This document shows positions 1-11,317 of a stretch of DNA of 64,000 nt, in pieces. A model generated the notes under the pieces. The model did not search any database, had not been told where the DNA came from, and saw only the letters and a list, made by a program, of their open reading frames with translations. Source of the stretch: Craspedostauros australis. Taxonomy: Eukaryota > Bacillariophyta > Bacillariophyceae > Mastogloiales > Achnanthaceae. The position numbers and the translations under genes are program-made. The stretch covers positions 310,001-374,000 of the forward strand of contig JAMXDE010000042.1 of NCBI GenBank assembly GCA_026770025.1, in the 5' to 3' direction. Position 1 is the stretch's first letter, and every line of letters starts with the position of its first letter.

Positions 1-1775
1 TTCTCCTTCATGAGCTCGATGATGTTGCTCGTGGCTGGCGACTTGGCCTGGATGTCGTCGTCGTTCCATGTCCAATCCCACAACTGTTCAGTTGTTGGCG
101 TTGGCGATAGCGTTGAAGGTTGTGAGTATGAGTGCGACTGGGTGGGCCCGTTGTACTTGAGCAGCCCTTCATGGACCAGAGAGTGGAGGAAGCGCTGCAC
201 GAAGAAGGGATTTCCACCTGTCTTCTTGTAGACAACGTTCGCGAAGAGTTCCAATGCCTGAAAGCGACCATAGCAGTCTCGATCGCTGCCGTGTGATGGC
301 TGTGCACCTCGAGGACACAGCAGGCAACACAGCAACTCGTTGATGTGATGCCCCTCCAAGTCCTCAATCGGGAGCTTCAAGATTCGGAGCGATCGCTCTC
401 GCTTGGACTCGTCCAGCGACGTCAGGGTGGTCTTGAGGGCGTCGTTCTCCTCCAGGAGGTTGGATCGGTAGCACCCGATGATCATCAAGGAGGTGTTCCT
501 GCTGTCGAGCATCCATGACTTGAAGATGTCGAGGGATGCCTTGTCGGCCCATTGCAGATCGTCGATGACGAAGATGAGGGGGCAGTAGTTGCAGATGATC
601 TGGATCAAGCGCTGCAGCGCGAACTTGAGTCTGTCGCCGTGGGCGCGGTACCCGATGTTGGCATGCCATGGTCTGGTGCCGCTGTGCTTGCTCAGCATGC
701 TCGTGGATGCGCTCATCATGGAGGCGTTATCTTCTTCGGAGTCGACGTCGCGAATCATGCCGTTGGCGTCGATGATGTTGACCCCGGAGATGACCTGCGG
801 GAGTTCAGGGATGACGTTGGACAGCACTTGAATGTCGCTTCTTGACATGGCCTTCTTGAGAAGTCTTCGCAGGATGGAAAGTCGACGAGGGTCATCCAAT
901 GACGAAGGTGAAGGCAGCGCCTCAGAGTCTGGAGAGGCCCCCGATGCCTTGGGCATGTCAGCAGATGGCATGCCGCTCATGGCGGTCAGCTGGTTTTCGT
1001 CGCGTGGGAGACACAGGATCTGATTGCACAGACTTGCCAATGCAGACTTGATACCTGCGTAGGGCTGTTCGGCGTTCATCTTGGAGATCTCGCACTTGCC
1101 CGAAACGAAGAACCCGTAGAAGGGTTGCTGCTGTGGCATGCCGCTCGAATCTTCGTTTTCGATGCTTCCGATGCTGGTGCCGCTACCAGTGTTGCTGACA
1201 TTGTTGCTGGCGTGGCTGGCAGCGATGAAGCGCTTCACTTGCATGGCGAGCGCCGTCTTCCCGCTCCCAGAATGGCCGCCGATGAGCACAGCCGTCCTCC
1301 TTGAGAGCGGCCCGATTGGCTTTGGTTGATCCACCGCTGTGCCAGAATCGGTCGCATCTGTATCGTCGTACGTGGTTGTGGTGTGATGGGATGATGAGCC
1401 ATGCTGCGAGTCTCTTAGGCTGACATGACGGCTGCTGTGCTGGCTTCGACTGTGGGTCAATCGCTTGTTCCCTCGCATGCAGGTCGTCTGGAATGCGTTC
1501 TGCAGCAGGCGCAGCTCTTTGCTTCTGCCGATCAGGCCGATCCTGTGGAACGGGAGCTCGGGCTGCTGCGATTCGTCATCGATACACGTGGAAGTGCCAT
1601 CGTTGCTTGTGCTTGCATCATCGGGGCTGAAGTGGGTTGGATCGGTCCCGCTGGAAAGGCTGTGTTCGTGGTCGCCGTCAGTCTGAGCACTTATTGCATG
1701 AGTGCGGCCGTTGGCATTGTCATCAATGTTGTTGCTGGTGCTGGCGTCCATGGTCATGGTCACTGTCTTCGCCAT
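1..1775 (-). CDS. AAA_16/MalT-type ATPase, 5' part (runs off left edge)
   Basis: One frame stays open from an ATG at 1773-1775 to the left edge, giving at least 591 residues; the C-terminal part lies outside the window. After about 70 low-complexity residues comes an 'LIGR-KEL-LL' entry motif (about residue 90), typical of AAA_16 domains. A Walker A (GGHSGSGKT, Lys at about 173) and a Walker B (LIFVIDDLQWAD, first Asp at about 405) follow, then a 'TGGNPFFV' motif near 515-520. The spacer between Walker A and B is long and Ser/Ala-rich. In the STAND family this module binds ATP as a regulatory switch and is often joined to a kinase, cyclase or histidine-kinase region; the partner here is not visible. 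No intron is needed in the visible part. Confidence 0.82.
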   Translation of the reverse strand, partial: MAKTVTMTMDASTSNNIDDNANGRTHAISAQTDGDHEHSLSSGTDPTHFSPDDASTSNDGTSTCIDDESQQPELPFHRIGLIGRSKELRLLQNAFQTTCMRGNKRLTHSRSQHSSRHVSLRDSQHGSSSHHTTTTYDDTDATDSGTAVDQPKPIGPLSRRTAVLIGGHSGSGKTALAMQVKRFIAASHASNNVSNTGSGTSIGSIENEDSSGMPQQQPFYGFFVSGKCEISKMNAEQPYAGIKSALASLCNQILCLPRDENQLTAMSGMPSADMPKASGASPDSEALPSPSSLDDPRRLSILRRLLKKAMSRSDIQVLSNVIPELPQVISGVNIIDANGMIRDVDSEEDNASMMSASTSMLSKHSGTRPWHANIGYRAHGDRLKFALQRLIQIICNYCPLIFVIDDLQWADKASLDIFKSWMLDSRNTSLMIIGCYRSNLLEENDALKTTLTSLDESKRERSLRILKLPIEDLEGHHINELLCCLLCPRGAQPSHGSDRDCYGRFQALELFANVVYKKTGGNPFFVQRFLHSLVHEGLLKYNGPTQSHSYSQPSTLSPTPTTEQLWDWTWNDDDIQAKSPATSNIIELMKE

Positions 1776-3275
1776 GGTTGGAAAATCTGGAGTGTTGGTG
1801 TTGGAGGTGTTGATGTTGGTGGCGGTGTTGGCGGCAGAGTTGTGAGAACAATTACAAAATGGCAACTCTCCACGGATCTATTCGGCGATGCTTGTGCTGG
1901 CAGCGGCGGTGGCAGTGGCAGTGCTTCTCGTGGATGTGAACGTCCTTCTTGCGGTGCGTTTCCGATGAACAGGTCCTTGGTGTTGGCTGTGTTCACAGAC
2001 TTCTGTGGGCGTTGTTGGCTGTGTGGGGATGGATGTTCACATGGATACGCACAGATAGACACAGATCAGGGCGTACCATAACTCGTACCTCCCATCTCGA
2101 GGTCACGAATGAAAGTACATCGACGATGCGGAATGTCGCGAGGTGTGCAAGGGCGGAGGTGTTGGAATGTCCGAGGACCACACACGAGTACAAACTCACA
2201 AGAGGAGAAAAAGAAGCAAGCAGAAGGCAGATCCCAAGTGGTGATTGGTACTGCGTGGAGCACCCTTCGTTCGTAACAACGCGAAGGACCGTAAACAGCA
2301 CCTTCGCCACGAACGTTCAAGGCGAAAAGATACAGGCAGTATCATCGATCACCGAAATGATCCCAATGGATAAAACTATGGACTTCATCGCACCTTTCAC
2401 CTTCAAGATACAGAAAGCGGTCTTGCACACCTTCACAGAATTAACGCAACAAGCTTTCAAACGGCATCGCTGTTTCATCCCCAAGGTCCCCAATGCATTC
2501 AACCGTGTTCGTCGCCCACTGAATTGAGAAACACTGCCATCCTGTGAGGACCGGATTGGTCAGTTGTTGTCTAAATGAGTGCGTAGATGACTTCCCTTCT
2601 CGAGCACACGGACAAACCTATTCGCCCCTTGCCTCCAACAAACAACTCCAGCATTCGCACGATCGTGACATCATCAGGACTTGATCGTATTTCGTATCTC
2701 CGTGGCGATCACGCCACGCTGCCAAAGGAACTCCAACTCGAATCGTGGGTAGCTCATCTTGTGATCATCTGTCGACTCCACTCGAAGTTTGGATCGGTGC
2801 TTGTGTGGCGAACAATGGCGCAGTTTTTGTCCTTTTGGAGATGCAATTGTTCGTTTACTTTTTTTCATTTGTGCGATGACCGTCAATAGTACTCATTTCG
2901 AATACCATATCTGTACGTGTCTGAACAATTCACGACTACGGATTTCTTCGACCCGTACGATCTAAGTGGCTAAATCCGATGATTCGCAACGAAAGATGAT
3001 GTCAAAACAGAACAACAACGCGGAGAAATGTGACGCAGAACTTGGCCACAAAGGATGATCTGCCCTCATCTCTCCTTGCTTCAGCCATACCCCTTCATTG
3101 CCATTGTTCGAAGCATTGCTTTGCACCACCTGCGCTCTCGGAATCGTTGATTGATCAATTCAAATCGTCGTTTTCCACTATCGCAGCAGCAGCAGCAGCA
3201 GCAAGAACACTGAGACAGCTTGCTCCATCGCCAAACGAAAGGAGCGCAAACGAAAGGAAAGACGGAACGAGCACC
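1776..3275. other. Intergenic, no gene recognised
   Basis: This spacer lies between the 5' ends of two divergent genes and so should hold both promoters. Open frames here (for example 1949-2527 on +) show no motif or recognisable domain. I see no RNA gene or long repeat. Confidence 0.5.
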
Positions 3276-4137
3276 ATGTCGCTCTCTTCGCTGGCAGCGC
3301 GCAGAGGCGTGATGATGACGCGGTGCACCGCACCCAGGAGAATGACGGCCTCGCGTTCGAACAGTCGTCGCACCAGCCGACAGCTCTCCACGCAAAAACC
3401 CATGACGCCGGAGGAACGCAACCAGAAGATCCGCGACGCCAACAACGCCATGCAGGGTTACGTGGAAACCCGCATCCTCGCGAAGCAGGGTCTGCTCAAG
3501 AGCAAGCGCAAGCAGTCCTCGCAGAACAGGAGCGAGAATGCCATCCAGTTCAGCCTCTTCCTTTCTCTGGCGGTCGCCTTCGTCGCATCGCCCTTCATTG
3601 GCAAGAAGATCGCGCAAGACAAGGAGTTCCGGGACAAGTACGTCCCGGAGTGGTACGATTTCACCGTCAAGGCGCCCTCCAGCGCTTGGACAAGGAAGGA
3701 TTTGCACGATCAAATCATCACGGCGGAGAAGGTGCGCAGATGAAGCAATGGCAATGTTGGAAATGGATGAACGAACGTTGCTTGGTATTTGAGTTATGGG
3801 CGTTGCATCACTCTGTTGCATGCAACCAGGCAGTACAGCTAGACCGCATTTCTGCTCTGCCGTTGTCGTCATCTCACATACGCATTCGCAATAATTGCAT
3901 CCTACACTTGTTTGCTTGCTTGCTTGGTTATGAACGCAATCTATGGCATTGTCGCAGGAACTCCGAGAACGCGCCATCGCGGGCGACTTCTCACCAGAAA
4001 AGCTACAAGAGATGAAGCAGAATCTAGCGCCTCGATCGGATCTCACGGAGGAAGATCATGCCATGGCGGCCAAGTACGGATGGGGAAGGCTCCATCCTGG
4101 TCTGGATCCGGATGATGACGATGAAGATGAGGACTAG
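3276..4137 (+). CDS. Hypothetical mitochondrial-type single-pass membrane protein (2 exons)
   Basis: Exon 1 is 3276-3731 and exon 2 is 3958-4137, giving 211 aa. The 226-bp intron begins GTGCGC, ends TCGCAG and splits the frame at phase 0. The join makes a continuous amphipathic run (AEK followed by ELRERA), and unspliced exon 1 would stop four codons later. The first 40 residues are rich in Arg and Ser with no acid, like a mitochondrial presequence. One hydrophobic segment lies at about 92-112 (FSLFLSLAVAFVASPF), and the tail is highly acidic (DPDDDDEDED). An in-frame upstream ATG at 3030 would add 82 residues; I prefer 3276 because the presequence then sits at the N-terminus. Family not recognised; an inner-membrane subunit or assembly factor is a guess. 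Confidence 0.68.
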
Positions 4138-4266
4138 GGAATGTGGAGTGTGGATTGTGAAACCATTATGAATGCATTGCTCTACTGCAAATGTACCATA
4201 TTGCATGCCCGCAAACGGAGGACGGAATGAATGTTGATGGACGCGTGGACTTATAGCAGCAACAGG

Positions 4267-4300
<34 letters not shown>

Positions 4301-5231
4301 CATAGAACAGGCACAGTCTGCGGAAGGAGTGGAAAGGAGACAGTCGTATCGCCATTGCACACTGGTATGCAGAGGCACAGCCAAGTGCATCTCCGTCACA
4401 CTATCTCTCGGTCTATCATTGGATGGATCCTAAATGCTCGATACCAGAGAGCATCGCGGCAGTATCTTACTCAACTGATCACTCTGCTCAACTCTACTCT
4501 GCTCCAATGCACAACCATGACAACAAAACAAAGCACAACGCATGGCTTGCCATCCTGTGTCCACCGTGTGGTGCGCATTGGTTCCCATTGCACACAACCA
4601 AGAACAGAAGCCGTTCCGCGAAAGAGGCCAATCTCTGATGTCTGATCATCCGTTTCTCCGCTGAAAATCGCACGCGAACTAGTCTTGAAGTGCATGCTCT
4701 CTGTTCCTACCACACTGCCGAAAGTATGGTGCAGTTGCCTACTCTGCATGGATGAGGTATCATCGCCCCACTCTGTCCCCGGAGAGTGTGAGTGTAGGAG
4801 TTTGGCACTACGAGTACGGAATGTAGAAGTCCTTGATTGCCATTTGTGGATGTTTGTGGTAAATGTGTCTGTCTGTCTGTCGTTCGACGAGTCAAGTTTC
4901 TGGTCCGGAGGGAGACGCAACAAGGATCGACCATGGCGCGCACCAGAGACATGCCGTTCGCCAGACAACAACGCGTCTTCGCATAGCGACCGCGGCTACC
5001 TTGACATCGCGAGCAAGACACTCCTCACAAGCCCAAGTAGAATAGGAGTCATCCCAGAGCACAGATCAGCTGGGCGTTGATTGTCTGCCGTTCATTTGAC
5101 TAGAGAAAAGTAGAGCAGAACGGAACGGATACTGCAATAGCATCGTTCGGCAATCCATCCATCTCGGCAACCATCCATCCCATCTATCCATCCCATCCGT
5201 AGCTTAACAAACAAAGAAAGACAGCTCAAAG
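4138..5231. other. Intergenic with short (CAA)n repeat
   Basis: No gene is recognised. A CAA/AAC trinucleotide run lies near 4265-4300. The last 100 bp before the next start are rich in CCATC and AAC motifs, as is usual upstream of starts in this window. Confidence 0.5.
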
Positions 5232-6403
5232 ATGCCGGCAAAGGCGAAGAAGGGCGGAAACGCCAGCAAGAAGACGGAGCAGAAGAAGAAGAACAAGATC
5301 ATCGAGGACAGGACGTTCGGCCTCAAGAACAAGAACAAATCCAAGAAGGTCCAGCAGCACATCCAATCCGTCACGAAGCAGGTCATGAGCGTCGATCGCA
5401 GGACGAGGATGGAGGAGGAGAAGCGGAAGCAGATGCGCAAAGATCACAAGTTGCGCAAGAAGGCTGAGGAGGCCGAGCGCAATGCCCTGTTCGGCGAAGC
5501 TCTGCTGGCCGTCAAGAAGAAGAAGACCACCAATCAGAAGGACGGAAAGCAGGAGGCCAAGGGCCGTGATGGAAATGACGAGTCCGCCAAGAAGGGAACT
5601 TCCAGGGCGATGAAGATGATGTACCAGATGGATGCTCAGGAGATGGAGGATCGACTAAAGGAGGATGTGAGTGTCTGCGTTGTTTTATGTTGCGCTACGC
5701 TCTGCGATGCTATGATATATTACACGATGCTATTCTTCGGTACTGATGGGCTTCACATGGCATGGTATGGATGTGTATGGATGTGTATGGATGTGCGTGG
5801 TTGCGTTGTGCGACGTGACTTGACCGTGACTTGACGAAAGACGCACAGCGTGAGAGGGTATCCGTTTGCGCCAACTGTATTGCATTGCACGCCATGCCAT
5901 GTCACGCCACGCCACGCCATGCGACCAGTACGAGTATGCCCTGCTCTGTATGCATGCATGCACCAATACACACCCATCTCACCTTCCCACAATACTCGGA
6001 CCAACACCATGTCTTCTTCATCAACCTCCAGCCCAACTACGTGCCAACGCTGGAAGATGAGATCGAATCGGAACGGCAAAAGAAGGTGGCCGAACTCAAA
6101 AAGTCTGGCCAGGGAACCAAGGTCACGCCGGAATCATTCGCCGCATGGAAGGAGAAGAAGCGAAAACGACGTGCGGAGGAGGCGCGCAAGAAGGTCGAGG
6201 CCGAATTCAAGAAGAAGAAGGGTGGCAAGGGACTGGCCATTCTGTCTGGACGTGATCTCTTCGAGTACAAGCGCGAGCTCTTTGACAAGGATCTGGAGGA
6301 TGGCGCGGCGGATAAGCAGGTGGATGATGTCGCTGCCAAGGTGCAGAGCGATCTCTTCCTGGAGGGTGATGACGATGACTTGGATGATCTCGATGATGAT
6401 TGA
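5232..6403 (+). CDS. DFRP1/ZC3H15 (Tma46)-like protein without CCCH zinc fingers (2 exons)
   Basis: Exon 1 is 5232-5666 and exon 2 is 6032-6403, giving 268 aa. The 365-bp intron starts GTGAGT and ends CCTCCAG, phase 0. The N-terminus is Lys-rich and carries the family's hallmark 'KKNKIIEDRTFGLKNK' (about 19-34). The C-terminus, from about residue 150, matches the DFRP_C region: a 'PTLEDEIE' start, 'VTPESFAAWKEKK', and 'ILSGRDLFEYKREL', ending in an acidic tail. In animals and yeast these proteins bind and stabilise the DRG1/Rbg1 translational GTPase and act at ribosomes. The two CCCH fingers normally found between these blocks are missing: residues 60-145 hold no cysteine, and I see no finger-coding stretch in the intron. 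DRG binding should remain because it maps to the C-terminal domain. Confidence 0.85.
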
Positions 6404-6709
6404 GCAAGCTACTTTACTATTCCACCATACATTTTTTAGCACTCGAATCGAATCGAAGGACATCGAATCAAGCCAAATCCTAAATGCTGCACCATAGGTC
6501 GTAACTGCACGCTGTAGATAGATCAACCTCATCCAATCCAGCTCCCATTTCATTCCGTCGAGAAGCATTCCATAACGATGGAAACAATTCAGAGGGTGGT
6601 ACCAATACTCGTCGTACTACAACTGGAATATACCAGCACTCTCTAGCAGAGCATGATCAGAGTGGACAACCGAGCAAGATTGCTGAAGTGTTGGCAGCGT
6701 AGCGTCTTT
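6404..6709. other. Intergenic (convergent 3' ends)
   Basis: About 300 bp between the convergent DFRP1-like gene and the transporter pseudogene. Nothing beyond presumed 3' ends is seen. Confidence 0.5.
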
Positions 6710-8511
6710 TTACATGATACCGGCAGACTCTGTCAGCGGTGTCGATTGATGTGCTGCGCCGGTACGAGTGGGCAGTCGCGATCGTCCAACCCGACGTTGA
6801 CACCAACGTAGCGCTGCCGTGACATCATCCGTCGACATCTCTAGCAGCGCAACACCCCCGAGAATGAACAGCGCGCCGAACAAAGTCGGCCAACCGAACT
6901 GCAGCCCGCTTGCGGACGATGTTGCATCCGTCCCATCGGTTGTCCCACCATTGAGCATCTGATCCACGATGACCGATACGGGTAACGTCAGCGGTACTAC
7001 GATGGATGCCACGAGCGGTGAGGTCAAGTAGATCGCCAAGGCGCAGGATGCATCGAAGGAATACTCCACTAAACCATTCGCTTGCAGGCAAACCCATTGG
7101 ATCCAATGCTGCGGCAACTGGAATGGTCCGAGGCCCGTCCAATGCATGAGCAGCACGGATGGTCAACCGACTAGCAGATTGCAAGTGCCGACCATTGCCA
7201 ACGTGGCAAAAGTGTCCAAGCAACCAGCTTCGCGTTGCGCATCAGGGTTCATCGGCTGCGATGCCACCATGGGCATTTTTTCCATCCTGATTCCTGTTTC
7301 GCTGTTCTGATCCATGATGCCAGCGCTGCTGTCGTCGCCGTCGCTCAGATTGCTGGTGCTGCGCATGTGCACCGTTGCGACGGTGGACTGAGTTTTGTCC
7401 ACCTCGCGTTCTGCCGAGAACACCCCCATGACACGTAGTTCACTGCGCTGGTGGTCGCAGCGACGACCGTCGCGAGAACACCAATCAGCATGGGGCGCAG
7501 GTCGACGCCAAGGAGTTGCACGTTGGGGCAGACCGACTGATCATCATCTTCTGCATCATCACTATCCGAACGCAGCATCGGTGGCAAGACGATGAGACCT
7601 ACGCCAACCGCCGAGAAGAGCATGCCCCATGCCTGCTGCTTCGTGAATGTGTCCCCGAGGTACGCCACGGAGATGAGCACCACGATGCCGGTCTGCAATT
7701 GGAAAACCGTGTTGGATACACTGACGGGGATGCAATTCAATCCCAGGATGAAGGCGATGTTCAGGAGCTGCATGGTATAGCCGATGCCGGTGCAGACGAC
7801 CGCGGCGCGCCACATGCCCAGCCTACCAGCCCATTGGTGTTGCATGTAGTTCGCGACCATCTTGCATCGAGATGCGATGTTCCAGGATCGATCGTCTTGC
7901 GCTGAGGTGGGACGGTGCCACCAAAGGACGACGAACCAGCTGAGCATCATGTAGTTGTACGAGAACCACGTGATGAAAGTTGGCTGGTTGTACTCGTAAA
8001 GGGATGACAATGAGGGGGCGTCGATGCCATTGCCGATGTCATCGCCAATGGCAATGTCGATGTTGTCGTTGGTGGTATCGCGATGCTCTTGTTGCTGCTG
8101 TTGCTGCTCCTGAGATGACGAATGACTGGAGAAGAAGGAGGCTGCCATGGATCCATCCGTTAGTCCTTGCACCATTTCACTGTTGACAATCCATGTCAAG
8201 ATGTACAACGCTGTCATGACAGTGCCATAAATGGCACGTCGATACTCGCTTGCACTTGTGTATCCGACTTGTTGGTTATCCGATTCTCCCTCTCCCTGTT
8301 CGTCCGCTGTTTCCTCTGTTTGTGATGCAGCCTGGCCTGCGTGCTTTGTGAGTGGATCAACGCCAATCGCATGATCGAACGAGACGGAGCGATACTGCGA
8401 GACTGCATTGCCCGTCAAGGCAGAAGCTGTTGACGACAATGAAGCCGTTGAACGGCAATCGCCGATGGCGTCGAGACCAGCAGGCCCACCATTCCTGCTC
8501 TTTCGTGGCAT
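6710..8511 (-). pseudogene. DMT-superfamily (EamA/SLC35-like) transporter pseudogene
   Basis: This copy is closely similar along its whole length to the intact gene at 8948-10690, but it is broken twice. Near 7428 one base is missing relative to the paralogue, right after the shared 'YVSW' motif, which shifts the frame. Downstream, at 7160-7162, the codon matching Trp in the paralogue's 'LLFGWPS' is TGA. Three open pieces (7345-8511, 7163-7429, 6710-7156) together cover the paralogue. Members of this family have about ten membrane helices and export or exchange small metabolites; the substrate is unknown. A truncated product with the first five or six helices could still be made, so some residual role cannot be excluded. 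Confidence 0.82.
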
Positions 8512-8947
8512 ACTCCGCACTAATCCTCGTTTTGTGCGCGATTGGCAGCACAATTGCGGAGGCGACGTCGGTTTGTATCGTTGTGCTGCGAGTATGATAG
8601 TTCGGAGCACCCTCCTCCACCCAGATGCGCGGTTTGTCCTGTTGGTGGCATGAGCATTGGTGGCATCTCATTTACTATGCTCTCTGGGAGCCTCTCCATG
8701 AACACCGCAGTGGCAGCGACGGTGGCAACAGAGGTGGTTCGTCATCTTGTGCACAAAGATGAAACCTCGCATCTCGGAATTGCAGTATCAACGACTCGGA
8801 GCACTTGACTTGTGCGATCAACTCATCCCTTCGAAACAAAAATGAGTACATCGTAGACTGCCCACGGCGTAGAGTAGATTGTGGTACAACGATCAGATGA
8901 ATGTTCTGTCTGCCCAGACACTGCGAACAATTTTGTCGAGAGTGCTT
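8512..8947. other. Intergenic spacer between tandem transporter copies
   Basis: This separates the 3' end of the intact transporter from the start of the pseudogene and should include the pseudogene's former promoter. No other signal is seen. Confidence 0.45.
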
Positions 8948-10690
8948 TTACACGATGCCGCCAGACTTCGTTAACTGTATTGAAGGAGGGTTTGCATCGG
9001 TACGCGCAGACAATGGAACCCGCCCAACTTGGCGTTGGCACCAACGCAACGCTGCCATGACGTCGTCTGTCGACATCTCCAGCAGCGCAATACCCAAGAG
9101 AATGAACAGCGCACCGAAGAAGGTCGGCCAGCCGAATTGCAGGCCGATTGCGGACGATGTTTCTGGTGCATCCGTTCCAGACATACTGGTAGTATGGAGC
9201 ACCCGATCTGCGATGACCGACACTGGCAGTGTCAGGGGTGCCACGATGGAGGCTACGAGCGGCGAGGTGAGGTAGATCGTCAAGGCGCAAGATGCATCGA
9301 AGGCATACTCCACCAGGCCATTCGCCAGCAGACACATCCATTGGATCCAATACTGCGGTAGCTGCAGTGGGTCGAGACCCGTCCCATGCATGAACAGCAC
9401 GGATGGCCAACCGAACAGCAGATTGCAGGTGCCGATCATCGCCAACGTGGCATGGGTATCCAGAAAACCAACCTCGCGCTGCGCATCAGCGCTCATCGGC
9501 TGCAACGACGACAGGTATACAGTTTCCGCGCTGATGCCCGAATCGCCGTCGTGGTCCATGATACCGCCGCTGCTGCTATCGTCGCCAGCACCGCCGCTGC
9601 GCGCCTGCACATAGGACTGTACCTTGTCGATCTCACGTTGTTCTGAAAACACGCGCCATGATACATAGTAGCCTGCGCCGACGGCAGCGGCCGCGACTGT
9701 CGCGAGAACACCAATCAGCATAGGTCGGAAGTGAACGCCAAGGACTTGCACGTTGGGGCAGACCGACTGATCATCATCTTCTGCATCATCACTATCCGAA
9801 TGCAGCATCGGTGGCAAGACGATGAGACCAACGCCAACCGCCGAGAAGAGCATGCCCCATGCCTGCTGCTTCGTGAATGTGTCCCCGAGGTACGCGACGG
9901 ATATGAGCACCACGATGCCGGTCTGCAATTGAAAAATCGCGTTGGATAGGCTGACGGAGATGCAGTTCAATCCCAGGATGAAGGCAATGTTGAGAAGCTG
10001 TACACAATAGCCGATGCCGGTGCAAAAGAGCATGGCCCGCCGCAGCCCCAACCGACCTGGCCATTGGTACCGCATATAGTTCGCGAGAATCCTGCACCGA
10101 GACGCGATGCTGCAAGATCGATGGCTGTTCGGTGAAGTGGGACGGTGCCACCACAGGACGACGAACCAACTGAGCATCATGTAGTTGTACGAGAACCACG
10201 TGATGAAGGTGGGCCGGTTGTACGAGAACGAAGGGACGTCGATGTCCATGTTGTCGCTGGCGGTATCGTAATCTTGCTGCTGCTGTTGTTGTTGCTCCTG
10301 CTGCGATGATGCGTTACTGGATAACAAGAAGGACGCCATCGACCCATCCGTCAGCCCTTGCAGCACTTCACCGTTGGCAACCCAAGCCACGATGTACAAC
10401 GCTGTCATGATGCTGCCGTAAATGGCTCGTCGGTACTTCATTGGACAAGTGCAAGGATAGCCGTCCCATTCTCCCCCTCCGCTTCCCTCTTGTTGCGACT
10501 CTGCATGGCCTGCGTGCTCTGCGAATGGATCAAAGTCCATCGCATGATCCAGCAATGCGTCACGATCCCGCGAAGCTGCAGTGTCCGCAAATGCGGAGGC
10601 CGTTGAGGACAACGAAGCCGTTGAATGGCAGTCGTCAACGCTGTCGAGACCAGCAGCTCTGTTGCTTCTGCTCTTTCGCAGCATGTTCAT
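8948..10690 (-). CDS. DMT-superfamily (EamA/SLC35-like) transporter, intact paralogue
   Basis: An uninterrupted 580-aa frame. A polar Ser/Ala/Asp-rich N-terminal region of about 85 residues precedes the first membrane segment ('YGSIMTALYIVAWVANG'). About nine or ten hydrophobic segments follow, including 'FITWFSYNYMMLSWFVVLWW', 'GYCVQLLNIAFILGL', 'AWGMLFSAVGVGLIVLPP' and 'FFGALFILLGIALLEM'. A Gln-rich loop lies after helix 1 and a long polar loop near the centre separates the two halves. The two-half layout and helix composition fit the drug/metabolite transporter superfamily; the substrate cannot be read from the sequence. Met3 is an alternative start. It lies in tandem with a broken copy at 6710-8511 and transcribes in the same direction. 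Confidence 0.78.
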   Translation of the reverse strand: MNMLRKSRSNRAAGLDSVDDCHSTASLSSTASAFADTAASRDRDALLDHAMDFDPFAEHAGHAESQQEGSGGGEWDGYPCTCPMKYRRAIYGSIMTALYIVAWVANGEVLQGLTDGSMASFLLSSNASSQQEQQQQQQQDYDTASDNMDIDVPSFSYNRPTFITWFSYNYMMLSWFVVLWWHRPTSPNSHRSCSIASRCRILANYMRYQWPGRLGLRRAMLFCTGIGYCVQLLNIAFILGLNCISVSLSNAIFQLQTGIVVLISVAYLGDTFTKQQAWGMLFSAVGVGLIVLPPMLHSDSDDAEDDDQSVCPNVQVLGVHFRPMLIGVLATVAAAAVGAGYYVSWRVFSEQREIDKVQSYVQARSGGAGDDSSSGGIMDHDGDSGISAETVYLSSLQPMSADAQREVGFLDTHATLAMIGTCNLLFGWPSVLFMHGTGLDPLQLPQYWIQWMCLLANGLVEYAFDASCALTIYLTSPLVASIVAPLTLPVSVIADRVLHTTSMSGTDAPETSSAIGLQFGWPTFFGALFILLGIALLEMSTDDVMAALRWCQRQVGRVPLSARTDANPPSIQLTKSGGIV

Positions 10691-11317
10691 GAAGCTGCTG
10701 GTGGCGCGGTTCTGGCGGCGACGTCATACCATGCGCGGTTGTGCTGTACTCGCAGTCGTATAGCACTGTGATCGTCACAGTGCTATCTGTTGTCCTGTTG
10801 GTGACATGAACAACGAAAGTGCGAGTGGCTGTGCTCAAGAAGCCTTCCCCCATGTCGCGAAGCGTTGCGGAGAAACACGCAAAGGAACAAAAGACATCAC
10901 GGTGCCTGCTTTGTTCGGTTGGCGCGTGTTGGCGGCAATCGTGCTCTTCATTCTCAGTGCAACGACTCATGCGATCACATCGACCACATGATCGATTCAA
11001 TCGATTGAAACATCGACCATGGCGGAAAAAGAACACAAACGACGGCACAAGAAGCACGCGCAGAAGGTGGTGTCTCCGATTTCTCGTTTGATCGAGATGT
11101 GCATCCACCGCGACCAACGATTGCGTGCCCACATTTTAGCAAGAGGCATCTGTGGACGATACTGTATTAGTACGACTACGACTGCGACTGCGAAAACTCA
11201 CGGAAAGTCCAAAGGGTTAGCATTGTCGTTGGCGAAATCAAAGTTATAAAGCACACACTCCTCAATTGCACAGCGAGTATAGCCAGCATAGCCAGAAAGA
11301 GCAGCACGAGAATCAGG
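10691..11317. other. Intergenic, divergent promoters
   Basis: The spacer lies between the divergent transporter and UBX-protein genes. A 76-codon frame at 11019-11249 shows no domain and is not called. Confidence 0.45.

Noticed and set aside
1949-2527. 192-codon frame on +
   Set aside because: No domain, no start or splice context, and overlapping frames on - of equal quality.
3081-4046. 321-codon frame on -
   Set aside because: It is the antisense shadow of the well-supported split gene on + and has Cys-runs from the GCA repeat.
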